From: JADCCX01 sp031431475
GTDB taxonomy: Bacteria > Pseudomonadota > Alphaproteobacteria > Rhizobiales > Beijerinckiaceae
Direction: 5' to 3'
NCBI GenBank assembly: GCA_031431475.1
Contig: JANPDL010000031.1
Coordinates: 122,872 to 186,871, forward strand
Length of the DNA stretch: 64,000 nucleotides
Shown here one piece after another: positions 16,793-25,227 of this stretch (its first letter is position 1; every line of letters starts with the position of its first letter). Made by a program: the position numbers and the translations under genes. The notes beneath the pieces were generated by a model. It was not told the DNA's origin and did no database searches. It saw nothing but the letters and a program-made list of their open reading frames with translations.

Positions 16793-18505
16793 ATGCTCGA
16801 ATTCCGCAAGGATCTCTTCGCCAGTGAACGGGACGACAATCTCAATGTCATCGGCAAGGGCGTCCAGCGTCAGGATATGCTTGGCCATGTCACTGGCCGC
16901 ACACGCTTTTTCGACGATCATGCCTTTGACGCCATGCTGCATCTCAAAGTGCTGCGCAGCCCGCATCATCACGCAAGGCTGAGAACTATCGATATCTCCA
17001 CCGCAGAGCGCGCGCCAGGCGTCAAGCGCGTGCTGCGCGGCGCGGATGTGCCAGTGAACAAGAACACGCTGCTGAGCCTGATCAATTTTGGCAAGGATGA
17101 TGAGCCGACGCTCGCCGTAGATAAAGTACGCTACAAAGGTGAGCCGATTGTCGCGGTCATTGCCGAAACCGAAGCGCAGGCAATGGCGGCCCTGAAGCTG
17201 ATCCGCGTCGATTATGATCCGCTGCCAGCCGTGTTCGATGTCGAGGAGACCCTCAAGCCGGGCGCACCTGTGGTCAATGAGACTTATCCGAACAATTATT
17301 TCGAATACCACGAGAAGTACGACCATCAGAAACTGCGCTTCGGCGATGTCGAGAAAGGCTTTGCTACAGCCGATATCGTGATGGAGGAGCGCTACCAGAT
17401 GTCGCCGATCGAGCATGCTCCGACGGAGACGAATGGCTCGATTGCGGCACCCGAACAGAACAACCGCTACGTCGTGCATTCCTGTGCACAGGGCCTGTTC
17501 TTTTCGTTGGGCACTGCAGCAAAGATCCTTGATCTCGAATCCAGCCGTCTCCACTACATCGGCGGTACGGTCGGCGGAGGCTTTGGCGGCAAGGTGGATT
17601 CACTCAGCGAGCCGCTGTCAATCCTTGGTGCCATGCTTACGGGACGTCCGGTGCGTTACGTGCTCAATCGCGAGGAGGAGATGCTTTACGGTTCGCCGCG
17701 CGGGGCCGAGCGCATCTACGTCAAGGACGGCATGATGAACGACGGGCGCATCATCGCCCGCCATGTTCGCAGCTACTTTGACGCCGGTGCCTACACGCGG
17801 CTTTCCAGTTACGCCGGCATCAAGTGCACCGCCCATATTCCGGGGCCGTACTGGATCCCCAATGTTACATCCGACATCCATGTCGCCTACACCAACCGCT
17901 GCCCCTCCACGGCAATGCGCGGCTTCGGTGTGACTGCGGTGGATTTTGCGCTTGAGGTGCAGATGGACAAACTGGCGCATGCCATTGGCATGGACCCGAT
18001 GGAGTTCCGCATCCTCAATGCCTATCGCGACAATGACATGAAGCCTCATCGCCGGGCCGCAAAAAACACGGCACTGATCGAGTGTGTGCAGGCCGTGGCG
18101 CGCAGCTCCGGCTGGGCGATCTCGGAGAACGCAAAACAGCAATCCTCGCTCACCGGCGGCGGAGCCGGAGAACGGGGGCAGATTCCAGCCACCGTGATGG
18201 ACGAACGGGGCCGGATCGGCAGGCCGGAAACGCGGACCAGTGGTCCAACGCAAACACTGCCCGCCAGCACGACACGTATCCCGGAGACGAAGCAGCCCAT
18301 CATGGAAGGCAGCACCGACAGCAAACCCAAGGCGACCGTCGTGCCGCAATTCGAGGTACATCGCCCGGCCGTTGCGGTACCATCGCCTACGCCTGTCAAC
18401 CAGCCTGCTACCCAACCGGCACCTGCCGCACATCCACCGCAACCAGCCCAAACGCAGCATGGCGCGATGCGGTTCTCGTCTGTCTTTGGGACACGGAGGC
18501 GATAG
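16793..18505 (+). CDS. Molybdenum hydroxylase large subunit, N-terminal half
   Basis: A 570-residue protein covering the first 60% of a xanthine dehydrogenase family large subunit. Visible blocks are LGHVTGRTRFFDDH (substrate domain 1), the molybdopterin motif GGGFGGK near residue 265, and AMRGFG near 380. At about residue 442, where homologues continue into the C-terminal molybdopterin domain, the protein changes into a roughly 125-residue low-complexity tail rich in Pro, Thr, Gln and Ala, ending FGTRRR. The C-terminal half is a separate gene 2 nt downstream in another frame with its own ribosome-binding site, so this is a split enzyme rather than one nonsense mutation. The substrate is not predictable; the loop is not the AYRCSFR of CO dehydrogenase. 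Confidence 0.9.
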   Translation: MLEFRKDLFASERDDNLNVIGKGVQRQDMLGHVTGRTRFFDDHAFDAMLHLKVLRSPHHHARLRTIDISTAERAPGVKRVLRGADVPVNKNTLLSLINFGKDDEPTLAVDKVRYKGEPIVAVIAETEAQAMAALKLIRVDYDPLPAVFDVEETLKPGAPVVNETYPNNYFEYHEKYDHQKLRFGDVEKGFATADIVMEERYQMSPIEHAPTETNGSIAAPEQNNRYVVHSCAQGLFFSLGTAAKILDLESSRLHYIGGTVGGGFGGKVDSLSEPLSILGAMLTGRPVRYVLNREEEMLYGSPRGAERIYVKDGMMNDGRIIARHVRSYFDAGAYTRLSSYAGIKCTAHIPGPYWIPNVTSDIHVAYTNRCPSTAMRGFGVTAVDFALEVQMDKLAHAIGMDPMEFRILNAYRDNDMKPHRRAAKNTALIECVQAVARSSGWAISENAKQQSSLTGGGAGERGQIPATVMDERGRIGRPETRTSGPTQTLPASTTRIPETKQPIMEGSTDSKPKATVVPQFEVHRPAVAVPSPTPVNQPATQPAPAAHPPQPAQTQHGAMRFSSVFGTRRR

Positions 18506-18507
18506 TC

Positions 18508-19533
18508 ATGGCGAAGCACCCTGGACGAGGCATGGCCTCCATCAATTACCCTATCGGCATGAACCTGGGCGGCGACCCCAGCCAGGCGCTGATCCATTCA
18601 AACCCGGACGGTAAGTTCACGGTGGCACTGTCCGCTATTGATCTTGGGCAGGGCATGAAACAGGTCACACGTCAGGTGGCGGCGGAGACGCTGGGCGTGC
18701 CAATCGAAGATGTTTACGTCGATACCGCCGACAGTGATACCGGCCCCCACGACATGGGCAGCTTCGCCTCGCGCGGGACGCACCGCATGGGCAATGCCGT
18801 CATTGCGGCAGCACGGGAAGCCCGGGGCGTGTTGCTGGAGGCGGCAGCCGAGGAACTGGAGGTCAATGCCGCCGATCTGGTAACGGACGGGCGGGGAAAC
18901 ATCCATGTCAAAGGCGCGCCATCACGCACCATCACTGTGAAGGCGACTGCGCAAGCGGCACAATTCAAACAGGGCAAGACCATTGCCGGGCGCGGCATTT
19001 TCCTCGTTCCGTTGTCGGCGGTCGATCCTGACACAGGGGAACAAAATCCAAATACGGCCTTCGCCCATGCCTGCCTCGTGATCGATGTGGAGGTAGACGA
19101 CGAGACCGGCGAAGTCGTCGTGCAGAAGATCACCAGCGCCTACGAGCTTGGCCGGGCCCTCAACCCGCGCATGGTTGAGCAGCAGCTTGTCGGCGGCGCC
19201 TGGATGGGTGTGAGCCATGCCCTGTACGAGACGCCCGAGCCCTATTATCCGAACCCGGATCACGGGCCTCGCGACTTCAACGAATATCTGATGCCTGGCC
19301 CCGGCGACGTTGCGCCCCATCACATCACGGTTCTGGAGCGACCCGCCCCGGATGGTCCCTTCGGTGGCAAGGGACCCGGCGAGATGTGCGCCAATCCGGT
19401 GTTGCCCGGCGTCGCGAATGCCGTGTTCAACGCGGTTGGCGTGCGCATCGACGAGTTGCCCATCACGCCGGAAAAGGTCCTGCGGGCAATTCGGGCGCAG
19501 GGCGGTGCCAAACCCCAGACACGGCGGGTCTGA
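18508..19533 (+). CDS. Molybdenum hydroxylase large subunit, C-terminal half
   Basis: A 341-residue protein equal to the last 40% of the large subunit. It begins with the family block AAINYPIGMN-like (ASINYPIGMNLGGDPSQAL), then IDLGQGMKQVTRQ, MGSFASRG, and the catalytic Glu region GPFGGKGPGEM near residue 285. GGAGG lies 8 nt before ATG 18508, inside the end of the upstream gene. The frame differs from that of the N-terminal half. Both halves together hold all expected cofactor motifs, so they should assemble into one active centre. The MoxR gene follows within 5 nt. Confidence 0.9.
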   Translation: MAKHPGRGMASINYPIGMNLGGDPSQALIHSNPDGKFTVALSAIDLGQGMKQVTRQVAAETLGVPIEDVYVDTADSDTGPHDMGSFASRGTHRMGNAVIAAAREARGVLLEAAAEELEVNAADLVTDGRGNIHVKGAPSRTITVKATAQAAQFKQGKTIAGRGIFLVPLSAVDPDTGEQNPNTAFAHACLVIDVEVDDETGEVVVQKITSAYELGRALNPRMVEQQLVGGAWMGVSHALYETPEPYYPNPDHGPRDFNEYLMPGPGDVAPHHITVLERPAPDGPFGGKGPGEMCANPVLPGVANAVFNAVGVRIDELPITPEKVLRAIRAQGGAKPQTRRV

Positions 19534-19537
19534 AGGC

Positions 19538-20419
19538 ATGGCGCTGCGCACCACCATTCACGGCATCGCAAGCCCGGAAGCGCTGGCATCGGCCCTGCGG
19601 TCGGCGCTCTATATCGCGGATGACGGCATTGCGACGGCGGGTTATCTCTCGCTGGCACTGGGAAAACCGCTGCTGCTGGAGGGCGCACCCGGTGTTGGCA
19701 AGACCGAGGCGGCCAAGGCGCTGGCCGGCATTCTGGGGCGACAGCTTGTGCGCCTGCAATGCTATGAAGGTATCGATGCCGCCGCTGCGCTGTATGAATG
19801 GAACTATCCGCGCCAGATGCTGGCGATCCGGCAGGCAGGCGATCTGGCGGTTGATATCTACCGCGACGATTTCCTGATCGAACGGCCCATGCTTACAGCG
19901 TTGCGCAGACCGGAATCCACGCTGTTGCTGATCGATGAAATCGACCGGTCGGATCACGAGTTTGAGGCTTTCCTGCTGGAGTTCCTGTCCGATTTCTCGA
20001 TCTCCATCCCGGAGCGCGGCACTTTGCGTGCTGCTGAGCGGCCAGTGGTGCTGCTGACATCCAACCGCACGCGCGAACTGCATGAGGCGCTGCGCCGCCG
20101 GTGTGTCTATCATTACATCGCCTATCCCGAACCCGAGCGGGAAGCGCAGATCATCATGCTGCGGGCCTCCGGCGTGGCAGAGGCAACGGCCCTCGCAGTG
20201 GTTGCCGCCGTTGGTCGCCTACGGCAGGAACCGATTTCGAAACCGCCCGGCGTAGCGGAGGCGGTGGACTGGGCCGAGGCTGCCACCGCGCTGGCCATCA
20301 CAGGCGCCCCATGGCCTGAAGCGTTCCGGCGCTCTATTGGTGTCGCCATCAAGGACGAGGAGGATCTGGGCTTCCTCCGGCCGAAGCTCGATGCGTTGAT
20401 CGCGGGGATTGCCGCATGA
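19538..20419 (+). CDS. MoxR family AAA+ ATPase (CoxD-like)
   Basis: A 293-residue AAA+ protein with Walker A EGAPGVGKTE (near residue 48), Walker B LLLIDEIDRSDHEF, a sensor region VVLLTSNRTREL and an arginine-finger area LRRRCVYHY. It starts 5 nt after the large-subunit stop and overlaps the VWA gene by 4 nt. MoxR/VWA pairs next to molybdenum hydroxylases (CoxD/CoxE) mature or insert the metal centre, so this is most likely a dedicated chaperone. Confidence 0.92.
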   Translation: MALRTTIHGIASPEALASALRSALYIADDGIATAGYLSLALGKPLLLEGAPGVGKTEAAKALAGILGRQLVRLQCYEGIDAAAALYEWNYPRQMLAIRQAGDLAVDIYRDDFLIERPMLTALRRPESTLLLIDEIDRSDHEFEAFLLEFLSDFSISIPERGTLRAAERPVVLLTSNRTRELHEALRRRCVYHYIAYPEPEREAQIIMLRASGVAEATALAVVAAVGRLRQEPISKPPGVAEAVDWAEAATALAITGAPWPEAFRRSIGVAIKDEEDLGFLRPKLDALIAGIAA

Positions 20420-21549
20420 GCACCGCGATGCTCCCGCAGGCCGCGCGGCCATTTGTCTCCTTCGCAACACGCCTGCGCGACAACGGCTTTGCCGTGGCAC
20501 CTGAACAGACGCAGGCGTTTCTGGCTGCGGTCGGCCTGCTTGGGCCGCGTAACATTAGGCAGATCCGGATGGCGGCGGCAGCCACATTGGCACCGAGTCC
20601 CGAGGGCCGTCCTTTCTTTGATGCACTCTTCGATCTGCACTTCCTGGGTCTTGCCGGCGATCTCGTCGAGCCTGATGCCGAGCCTGACGATGAGATGAAG
20701 GCACAGGATGACGGCGCAAGCATGGATGCGCTTTTCACCGACGACATCAACGAAAGCGGTCAGGCCACGACGGGTGCAGAGGTTCTGACTGCCCGCATTC
20801 TCAAGCCCGTTGACGACACAGAGACTCTTCGCCGCTTCAGCCGGGCATTACCAAGAGCTCTGCCCCGGCGACGCGGCTATCGCCTCGGCAAGGCCCGGCG
20901 AGGGCCACACATTGATCTCGCACGAAGCCTTCGGGCTGCCATCCGCAACGACGGCGAAATCATCAGCCTGAAGCGCCTGCGGCGCAAGACCCGGCCAAGG
21001 CCGATCCTGCTGATGATCGATGTCTCTGGCTCGATGAAACAGCGGTCCGACGCCAATCTCGCCTTTGCCCATGCGCTTGTGCAGGCCGCGGCACACATCG
21101 AGGTCTTCACCTTCGGCACGCGCCTGACGCGTGTGACACGGGCGCTGCGTCGCAAGAACCGTAAGCAGGCCCTCGCCGAGGCCAGCGCCACGGTCGCCGA
21201 CTGGGACGGCGGCACGCGCATCGGCGATGCCTTGCTATCCTTTCTCACAGTGCCGCGCTTTGCGACCTACGCACGCGGTGCAGCGGTTGTTATTCTGTCG
21301 GATGGACTGGAGCGTGGCGATCCGCAGGCCATGGTTCAAGCGGTCCGGCGTCTTGCGGCCCGTGCCTGGCGGATTGACTGGCTGACCCCGCTGGCTGGCG
21401 ACCCAGGATATCGCCCCGAGACGCAGGCGCTGGCAGCCGTCCGGCCCCTGTTGGGTTCACTGGTGGACGGCAGTTCAACCGAAAGCCTCTGCCGTCATGT
21501 CCTGACGCTTGCCAGCCAACCGCAATCGACCGTCCGGAGGGTGGCATGA
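20416..21549 (+). CDS. VWA domain-containing protein (CoxE-like)
   Basis: A 377-residue partner of the MoxR ATPase. The N-terminal half is helical and basic (LPRALPRRRGYRLGKARRG). The C-terminal half is a von Willebrand A domain with a full MIDAS site: DVSGSMKQ, GGTRIGDALL and SDGLERGD. It starts with an ATGA overlap with the MoxR stop and itself overlaps the next gene by 4 nt. Known CoxE proteins act with CoxD in active-site maturation. Confidence 0.9.
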   Translation: MSTAMLPQAARPFVSFATRLRDNGFAVAPEQTQAFLAAVGLLGPRNIRQIRMAAAATLAPSPEGRPFFDALFDLHFLGLAGDLVEPDAEPDDEMKAQDDGASMDALFTDDINESGQATTGAEVLTARILKPVDDTETLRRFSRALPRALPRRRGYRLGKARRGPHIDLARSLRAAIRNDGEIISLKRLRRKTRPRPILLMIDVSGSMKQRSDANLAFAHALVQAAAHIEVFTFGTRLTRVTRALRRKNRKQALAEASATVADWDGGTRIGDALLSFLTVPRFATYARGAAVVILSDGLERGDPQAMVQAVRRLAARAWRIDWLTPLAGDPGYRPETQALAAVRPLLGSLVDGSSTESLCRHVLTLASQPQSTVRRVA

Positions 21550-22424
21550 TTGACAGCCATTTTCATATTTGGAAACAGGCCGATCTGCCCTGGCTGACTG
21601 GGCCAATGCAGCCGCGCATCTTTGGACCGTACGAGCCGATCCGCCGCGACTATCCGATCAGCGAGTTTATGCTGGACTCAGCTGCGGGGGAAGTCACGTC
21701 AGCGGTCTATGTCCAGGCGAACTGGGCGGCAGAGCGCGCTCTCGATGAAATCGCCTTTGTTGCCGAGGCCTCCAGACGCTCCGGCTTTCCCATCGCCATC
21801 GTGGCCTATGCCGACATGCTGGCGGATGATGTGCGGCCCCAGCTTGATGCGCTGGCGAAGGAACCGCGCGTTTGCGGCGTGCGCATGCAGCTGCACTGGC
21901 ACGAGAACCCACTCTACCGCTTTGCAAAGGAGCCCGATCTTGCCCGCGACACGACGCTGCAGAAGAATGTCGCCTGGTTGGCAGAGCGCGGCTGGTGTTT
22001 CGATCTCCAGGTCTTTGCGGGCCAGATGGCGGGGGCTGCGGAACTCGCGGAAGCTTGCCCGGGCGTCACCTTCGTGCTTCAGCATGCGGGCATGCTCGAA
22101 GATCTTTCAGAGCAAGGTCTTGCACAATGGCGCACGGGAATGGCCAAACTCGCCGCGAGCCCCAACATCGTCAGCAAGTTATCGGGTCTCGGCACGTTCA
22201 TCCGGCGCAACGACGCTGCCCATATTGCGATGATTGTCCGGGAGACCGTCAACCTCTTTGGCGCAAACCGCTGTCTCTTCGGGTCCAACTTCCCCATCGA
22301 GAAACTCTGGACCAGCTATGCCGATCTCATTGGCGCGCACCGTGCTGCTATTGCCCATCTGACGCCAGCCGAACAGGCCGCCATCACCAGCGGCACGGCG
22401 CGGCGTGTCTATCGTTTGAATTGA
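21546..22424 (+). CDS. Amidohydrolase 2 family metal-dependent hydrolase
   Basis: A 292-residue TIM-barrel hydrolase of the amidohydrolase-related family that includes 2-pyrone-4,6-dicarboxylate lactonase and L-fuconolactonase. The N-terminal metal site is IDSHFHIWK; a later His lies in FVLQHAGML; the C-terminal motif is LFGSNFPIEKLW, where many relatives have Asp at the Asn. It overlaps the VWA gene (ATGA). In this context it may open a lactone or lactam formed after hydroxylation by the molybdoenzyme; that is inference. Confidence 0.85.
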   Translation: MIDSHFHIWKQADLPWLTGPMQPRIFGPYEPIRRDYPISEFMLDSAAGEVTSAVYVQANWAAERALDEIAFVAEASRRSGFPIAIVAYADMLADDVRPQLDALAKEPRVCGVRMQLHWHENPLYRFAKEPDLARDTTLQKNVAWLAERGWCFDLQVFAGQMAGAAELAEACPGVTFVLQHAGMLEDLSEQGLAQWRTGMAKLAASPNIVSKLSGLGTFIRRNDAAHIAMIVRETVNLFGANRCLFGSNFPIEKLWTSYADLIGAHRAAIAHLTPAEQAAITSGTARRVYRLN

Positions 22425-22442
22425 ACTCCCGGGAGGATAACC

Positions 22443-23291
22443 ATGCCATTGGAAATCAAGGTTCTGGATTACGGTGATATCGAGCTCGAATCGAGCTTTC
22501 TTGTCCTGGGGCGCGGCTGTGGTCAGACCAAGCGGGTTCCAACCTACGGTTTCCTGATCCTCGGTGGACCATGGCCGGTGGTGGTCGATACCGGTTATCG
22601 CCATAACCAGATCATGGAAAGCCTCGGTATGCGGGGCCTGCAATTTCATGAAAACATGATCGAGAACCAGCTCGCCAAATACGGCGTCCGCATGAGCGAT
22701 GTGCGCTATGTCGCACATACCCATCTCCACATCGATCACGCTGGCAAGGACGAGCTGTTCTCGATGAACACCACTGTTCTGATCAACCGGCGTGAACTGG
22801 AATATTCCGTCTCGGGCCTGATGCATCCGCAATATCCCGCGCCGGATATCAAGCACCTGATAGACCGGTTGCATACCAAGAATGCGCTTCGACTGGAAGA
22901 CCTGGAGCTGAGCGGTGCCGTGGAGCTTTTTCCGGGTTGCTACCTTGAGGCTGCTGGTGCCCATACCGAGGGATCGATGAACGTGCATGTCGATACGGCG
23001 GAAGGTCGTGCAACGCTCTGCGGCGACGTGATCTATGATTTCCATGACCAGATCATCAATCCGTTCCATGAGATCCACGACAATGAGCCCCGCACGACCG
23101 GCAATCACGGCGTCAGCAAGCGCGAGGAGAAAGCCGCAATCAAGAAGCTGCTGTCGGGCTCACGCTTCCTGCTGCCGGTGCATGATAAGCCCGCAAAGAT
23201 CGAGGGCGGTCAGGTGACCGGCCGTCTCGACTACGCGGTCCCGGGGCCTATTGTGCAATCCGTACCGAAGCGGAACTGGTTCCCGATGTGA
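22443..23291 (+). CDS. Metallo-beta-lactamase fold hydrolase
   Basis: A 282-residue protein related to N-acyl homoserine lactonases. The zinc motif is THLHIDHAG (near residue 95), with further ligands in GAHTEGSMN, LCGDVIYD and LPVHDKP, so the dinuclear site is complete. GGGAGGA lies 7 nt before ATG 22443. Lactone, thioester or amide hydrolysis is possible. It follows the amidohydrolase and precedes the lactonase fusion, so three hydrolases sit in a row at the end of the operon. Confidence 0.87.
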   Translation: MPLEIKVLDYGDIELESSFLVLGRGCGQTKRVPTYGFLILGGPWPVVVDTGYRHNQIMESLGMRGLQFHENMIENQLAKYGVRMSDVRYVAHTHLHIDHAGKDELFSMNTTVLINRRELEYSVSGLMHPQYPAPDIKHLIDRLHTKNALRLEDLELSGAVELFPGCYLEAAGAHTEGSMNVHVDTAEGRATLCGDVIYDFHDQIINPFHEIHDNEPRTTGNHGVSKREEKAAIKKLLSGSRFLLPVHDKPAKIEGGQVTGRLDYAVPGPIVQSVPKRNWFPM

Positions 23292-23325
23292 CGCATCTGG
23301 AAGAACAAGCGGGAGAGTTCCTGTC

Positions 23326-24948
23326 ATGACAACCCATCTGGCGGTGTCGTCGACCTTTGGCGAACTGATGGACCTCTGGGCACCGGTGCGCCAGATCGGT
23401 TCCGGATTTCAGTTCACCGAAGGACCGCTCTGGCATCCGGCTGAAAACTATCTCCTGTTTTCCGACATGCCGGGTGACATCCGCCGCCGCTATGACCGGT
23501 CCGGCATCCACGCCGCCATGCAGCCCGCCAACAAATGCAATGGCATGACCTACGACGGGGATCTCAACCGCATCGTCTGCGAGCATTCGACATCCACTGT
23601 TGTTCGGGAATGGACGGACGGACGGCGGGAAACGCTGGCCTCGCATTTCGAGGGGCGCGAGCTGAACTCTCCCAACGACGTCGTCGTGAAATCCGATGGC
23701 GCAATCTATTTCTCCGACCCCTGGTATGGCCGGATGCCTGTCTATGGCGTGGAGCGCCCGCGCCAGCAGGGTTTTCAAGGTGTCTACCGCATCCCGCCTG
23801 GTGGTGGCGATCCGCAGTTGCTGGTTGATCGTTACATGTTCGAACAGCCGAACGGCCTTTGCTTCTGCCCGGACGAGTCCAAGCTCTACATCAACGACAC
23901 GGTGCAGCATCTCATTCGCGTCTTCCAGACGCTGCCCAATGGCATGCTCGGCACAAGTCGGATTTTCGCTTCTGGCATCCATTCGGCGACGGAAGCCGGG
24001 GTACCTGACGGAATGAAATGCGACGAGCGCGGCAATGTCTGGGTTTGTGCTCCAGGAGGTGTCTGGGTCTACGCGCCGCATGGCGAGTTGATCGGCAAGA
24101 TCCGCGTACCCGAGCTTGTCGGCAATCTGTCGTGGGGGCATTCACTGACCGGCGGAGCCGATTGGCGGACGCTTTATCTCACAGCAACGCATTCGGTTTA
24201 TGCCATCGAGACGAAGGTGGGACCGCGGGTCGAGCCCTACATGAAGCCACGGGCGGGAGCGCCGGCAACCCTTTCGACGTCACCTGCAACTGGCATGGCC
24301 GCAGCTAACGTTGTGCCCTCCCCCGTCAAGAAAAAAGATCCGGGCTATGCGCTTGATCCGTCGCGCTGCGCCCTCATCATTCAGGACATGCAGAACGATG
24401 TCGTGATGGAAGGTGGCGCCTTTGCCTCCACAGGCTCACCCGCGCATTGCCGCGAGCAGAACTGCATCGCGAATATCGCGCGGCTCGCCGCGGCAGCCCG
24501 CACGAGGGGCATTCCCGTTATCCATGTCTGGTTCAAGGTGGAACCGGATATTCCCGGCATAACCTTGAACGCACCGCTGTTCGAAGGACTGATGGAAGCC
24601 AGGGCGCTCGTGCGTGGCACGTGGGGCAGCGCCCCCGTATCAGGACTCGAAGCGCAGCCCGGCGATCATGTCGTGGAAAAATGCCGCATGAGCGCATGGG
24701 AGGGCTCACGGCTGGAAACAGTGCTCAGTGCAACCGGCCGCGATGTCGTCATCGTCACCGGAGCATGGACGAACATGTCGATCGAACACACGGCCCGAAG
24801 TGGCGCTGACAAGGGTTACTTCATGGTCGTGCCGGAAAACGGCTGCTCCACCATGAACGCCGAATGGCATATCGCCTCGGTCAACTATGCGCTGCAGAAT
24901 GTCGCCGTTGTCACCGACGTTGACGCAGTGATTGCCGCGATATCCTGA
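23326..24948 (+). CDS. Fusion: SMP-30/gluconolactonase domain plus isochorismatase-like domain
   Basis: A 540-residue bifunctional protein. Residues 20 to about 310 are an SMP-30/gluconolactonase beta-propeller with its metal ligands in FTEGPLWHP, LNSPNDVVV and GVPDGMKCD. After a Pro/Ala linker, residues from about 343 are an isochorismatase-like (cysteine hydrolase) domain: ALIIQDMQND (Asp) and VVEKCRMSAW (Lys). The usual nucleophile Cys in the TN-x-C motif is Ser here (TNMSIEHTA, near residue 484). The ATG at 23326 follows GGGAGAG. It is the last gene of the forward run. Members without the Cys may not be amidases; some isochorismatases also lack it. Confidence 0.87.
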   Translation: MTTHLAVSSTFGELMDLWAPVRQIGSGFQFTEGPLWHPAENYLLFSDMPGDIRRRYDRSGIHAAMQPANKCNGMTYDGDLNRIVCEHSTSTVVREWTDGRRETLASHFEGRELNSPNDVVVKSDGAIYFSDPWYGRMPVYGVERPRQQGFQGVYRIPPGGGDPQLLVDRYMFEQPNGLCFCPDESKLYINDTVQHLIRVFQTLPNGMLGTSRIFASGIHSATEAGVPDGMKCDERGNVWVCAPGGVWVYAPHGELIGKIRVPELVGNLSWGHSLTGGADWRTLYLTATHSVYAIETKVGPRVEPYMKPRAGAPATLSTSPATGMAAANVVPSPVKKKDPGYALDPSRCALIIQDMQNDVVMEGGAFASTGSPAHCREQNCIANIARLAAAARTRGIPVIHVWFKVEPDIPGITLNAPLFEGLMEARALVRGTWGSAPVSGLEAQPGDHVVEKCRMSAWEGSRLETVLSATGRDVVIVTGAWTNMSIEHTARSGADKGYFMVVPENGCSTMNAEWHIASVNYALQNVAVVTDVDAVIAAIS

Positions 24949-25140
24949 GGACGTTCAGGCTGGTCCGCATGATTCCGCGCCCTACAGACGGAAGTCCTTC
25001 GGATCGATCCCGGCAAGCATCACAGTCAACTCCCTGGCATCGTGGCGGACGGATTCACCCGTATCGTCTTGCAAGAAAACAGGCTTAGCGCCGGGATGGC
25101 TCCCTGATCAACCGCTCATGCAAGCCTGTAACCTCGATTT

Positions 25141-25156
25141 TGGCACAGGTCTTGAA
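25141..25156 (+). promoter_or_regulatory. Possible sigma-54 promoter upstream of nitrate-uptake genes
   Basis: TGGCACAGGTCTTGAA resembles the -24/-12 consensus (TGGCAC, N5, TTGCA) with GG and the second element 10 bp apart, but GA replaces the key GC at -12. It lies about 70 bp before the nrtA start, a suitable place for nitrogen control. The rest of the 279-bp gap (24949-25227) shows no gene or clear hairpin. Confidence 0.3.
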
Positions 25157-25227
25157 TGTCCTTCTGTTCTTGCCGGGACGGCTGGTGTCAGCGGTTCTGC
25201 AACGCGAACTCTCAGGATTGGGCTATC

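Noticed and set aside
15947..17554. A 535-codon reverse frame across the molybdoenzyme genes
   Set aside because: It crosses three well-supported forward genes; the long frame is a by-product of GC-rich third positions.
18490..18515. Sequencing frameshift making two genes out of one large subunit
   Set aside because: The first chain ends in a long extra tail and the second has its own GGAGG and start, so one base change would not restore a normal gene.
15470..21549. True CO dehydrogenase (coxMSLDE)
   Set aside because: Gene order matches, but the large subunit has AMRGFG and no AYRCSFR or AYRGAGR active-site loop, so CO is not supported as substrate.
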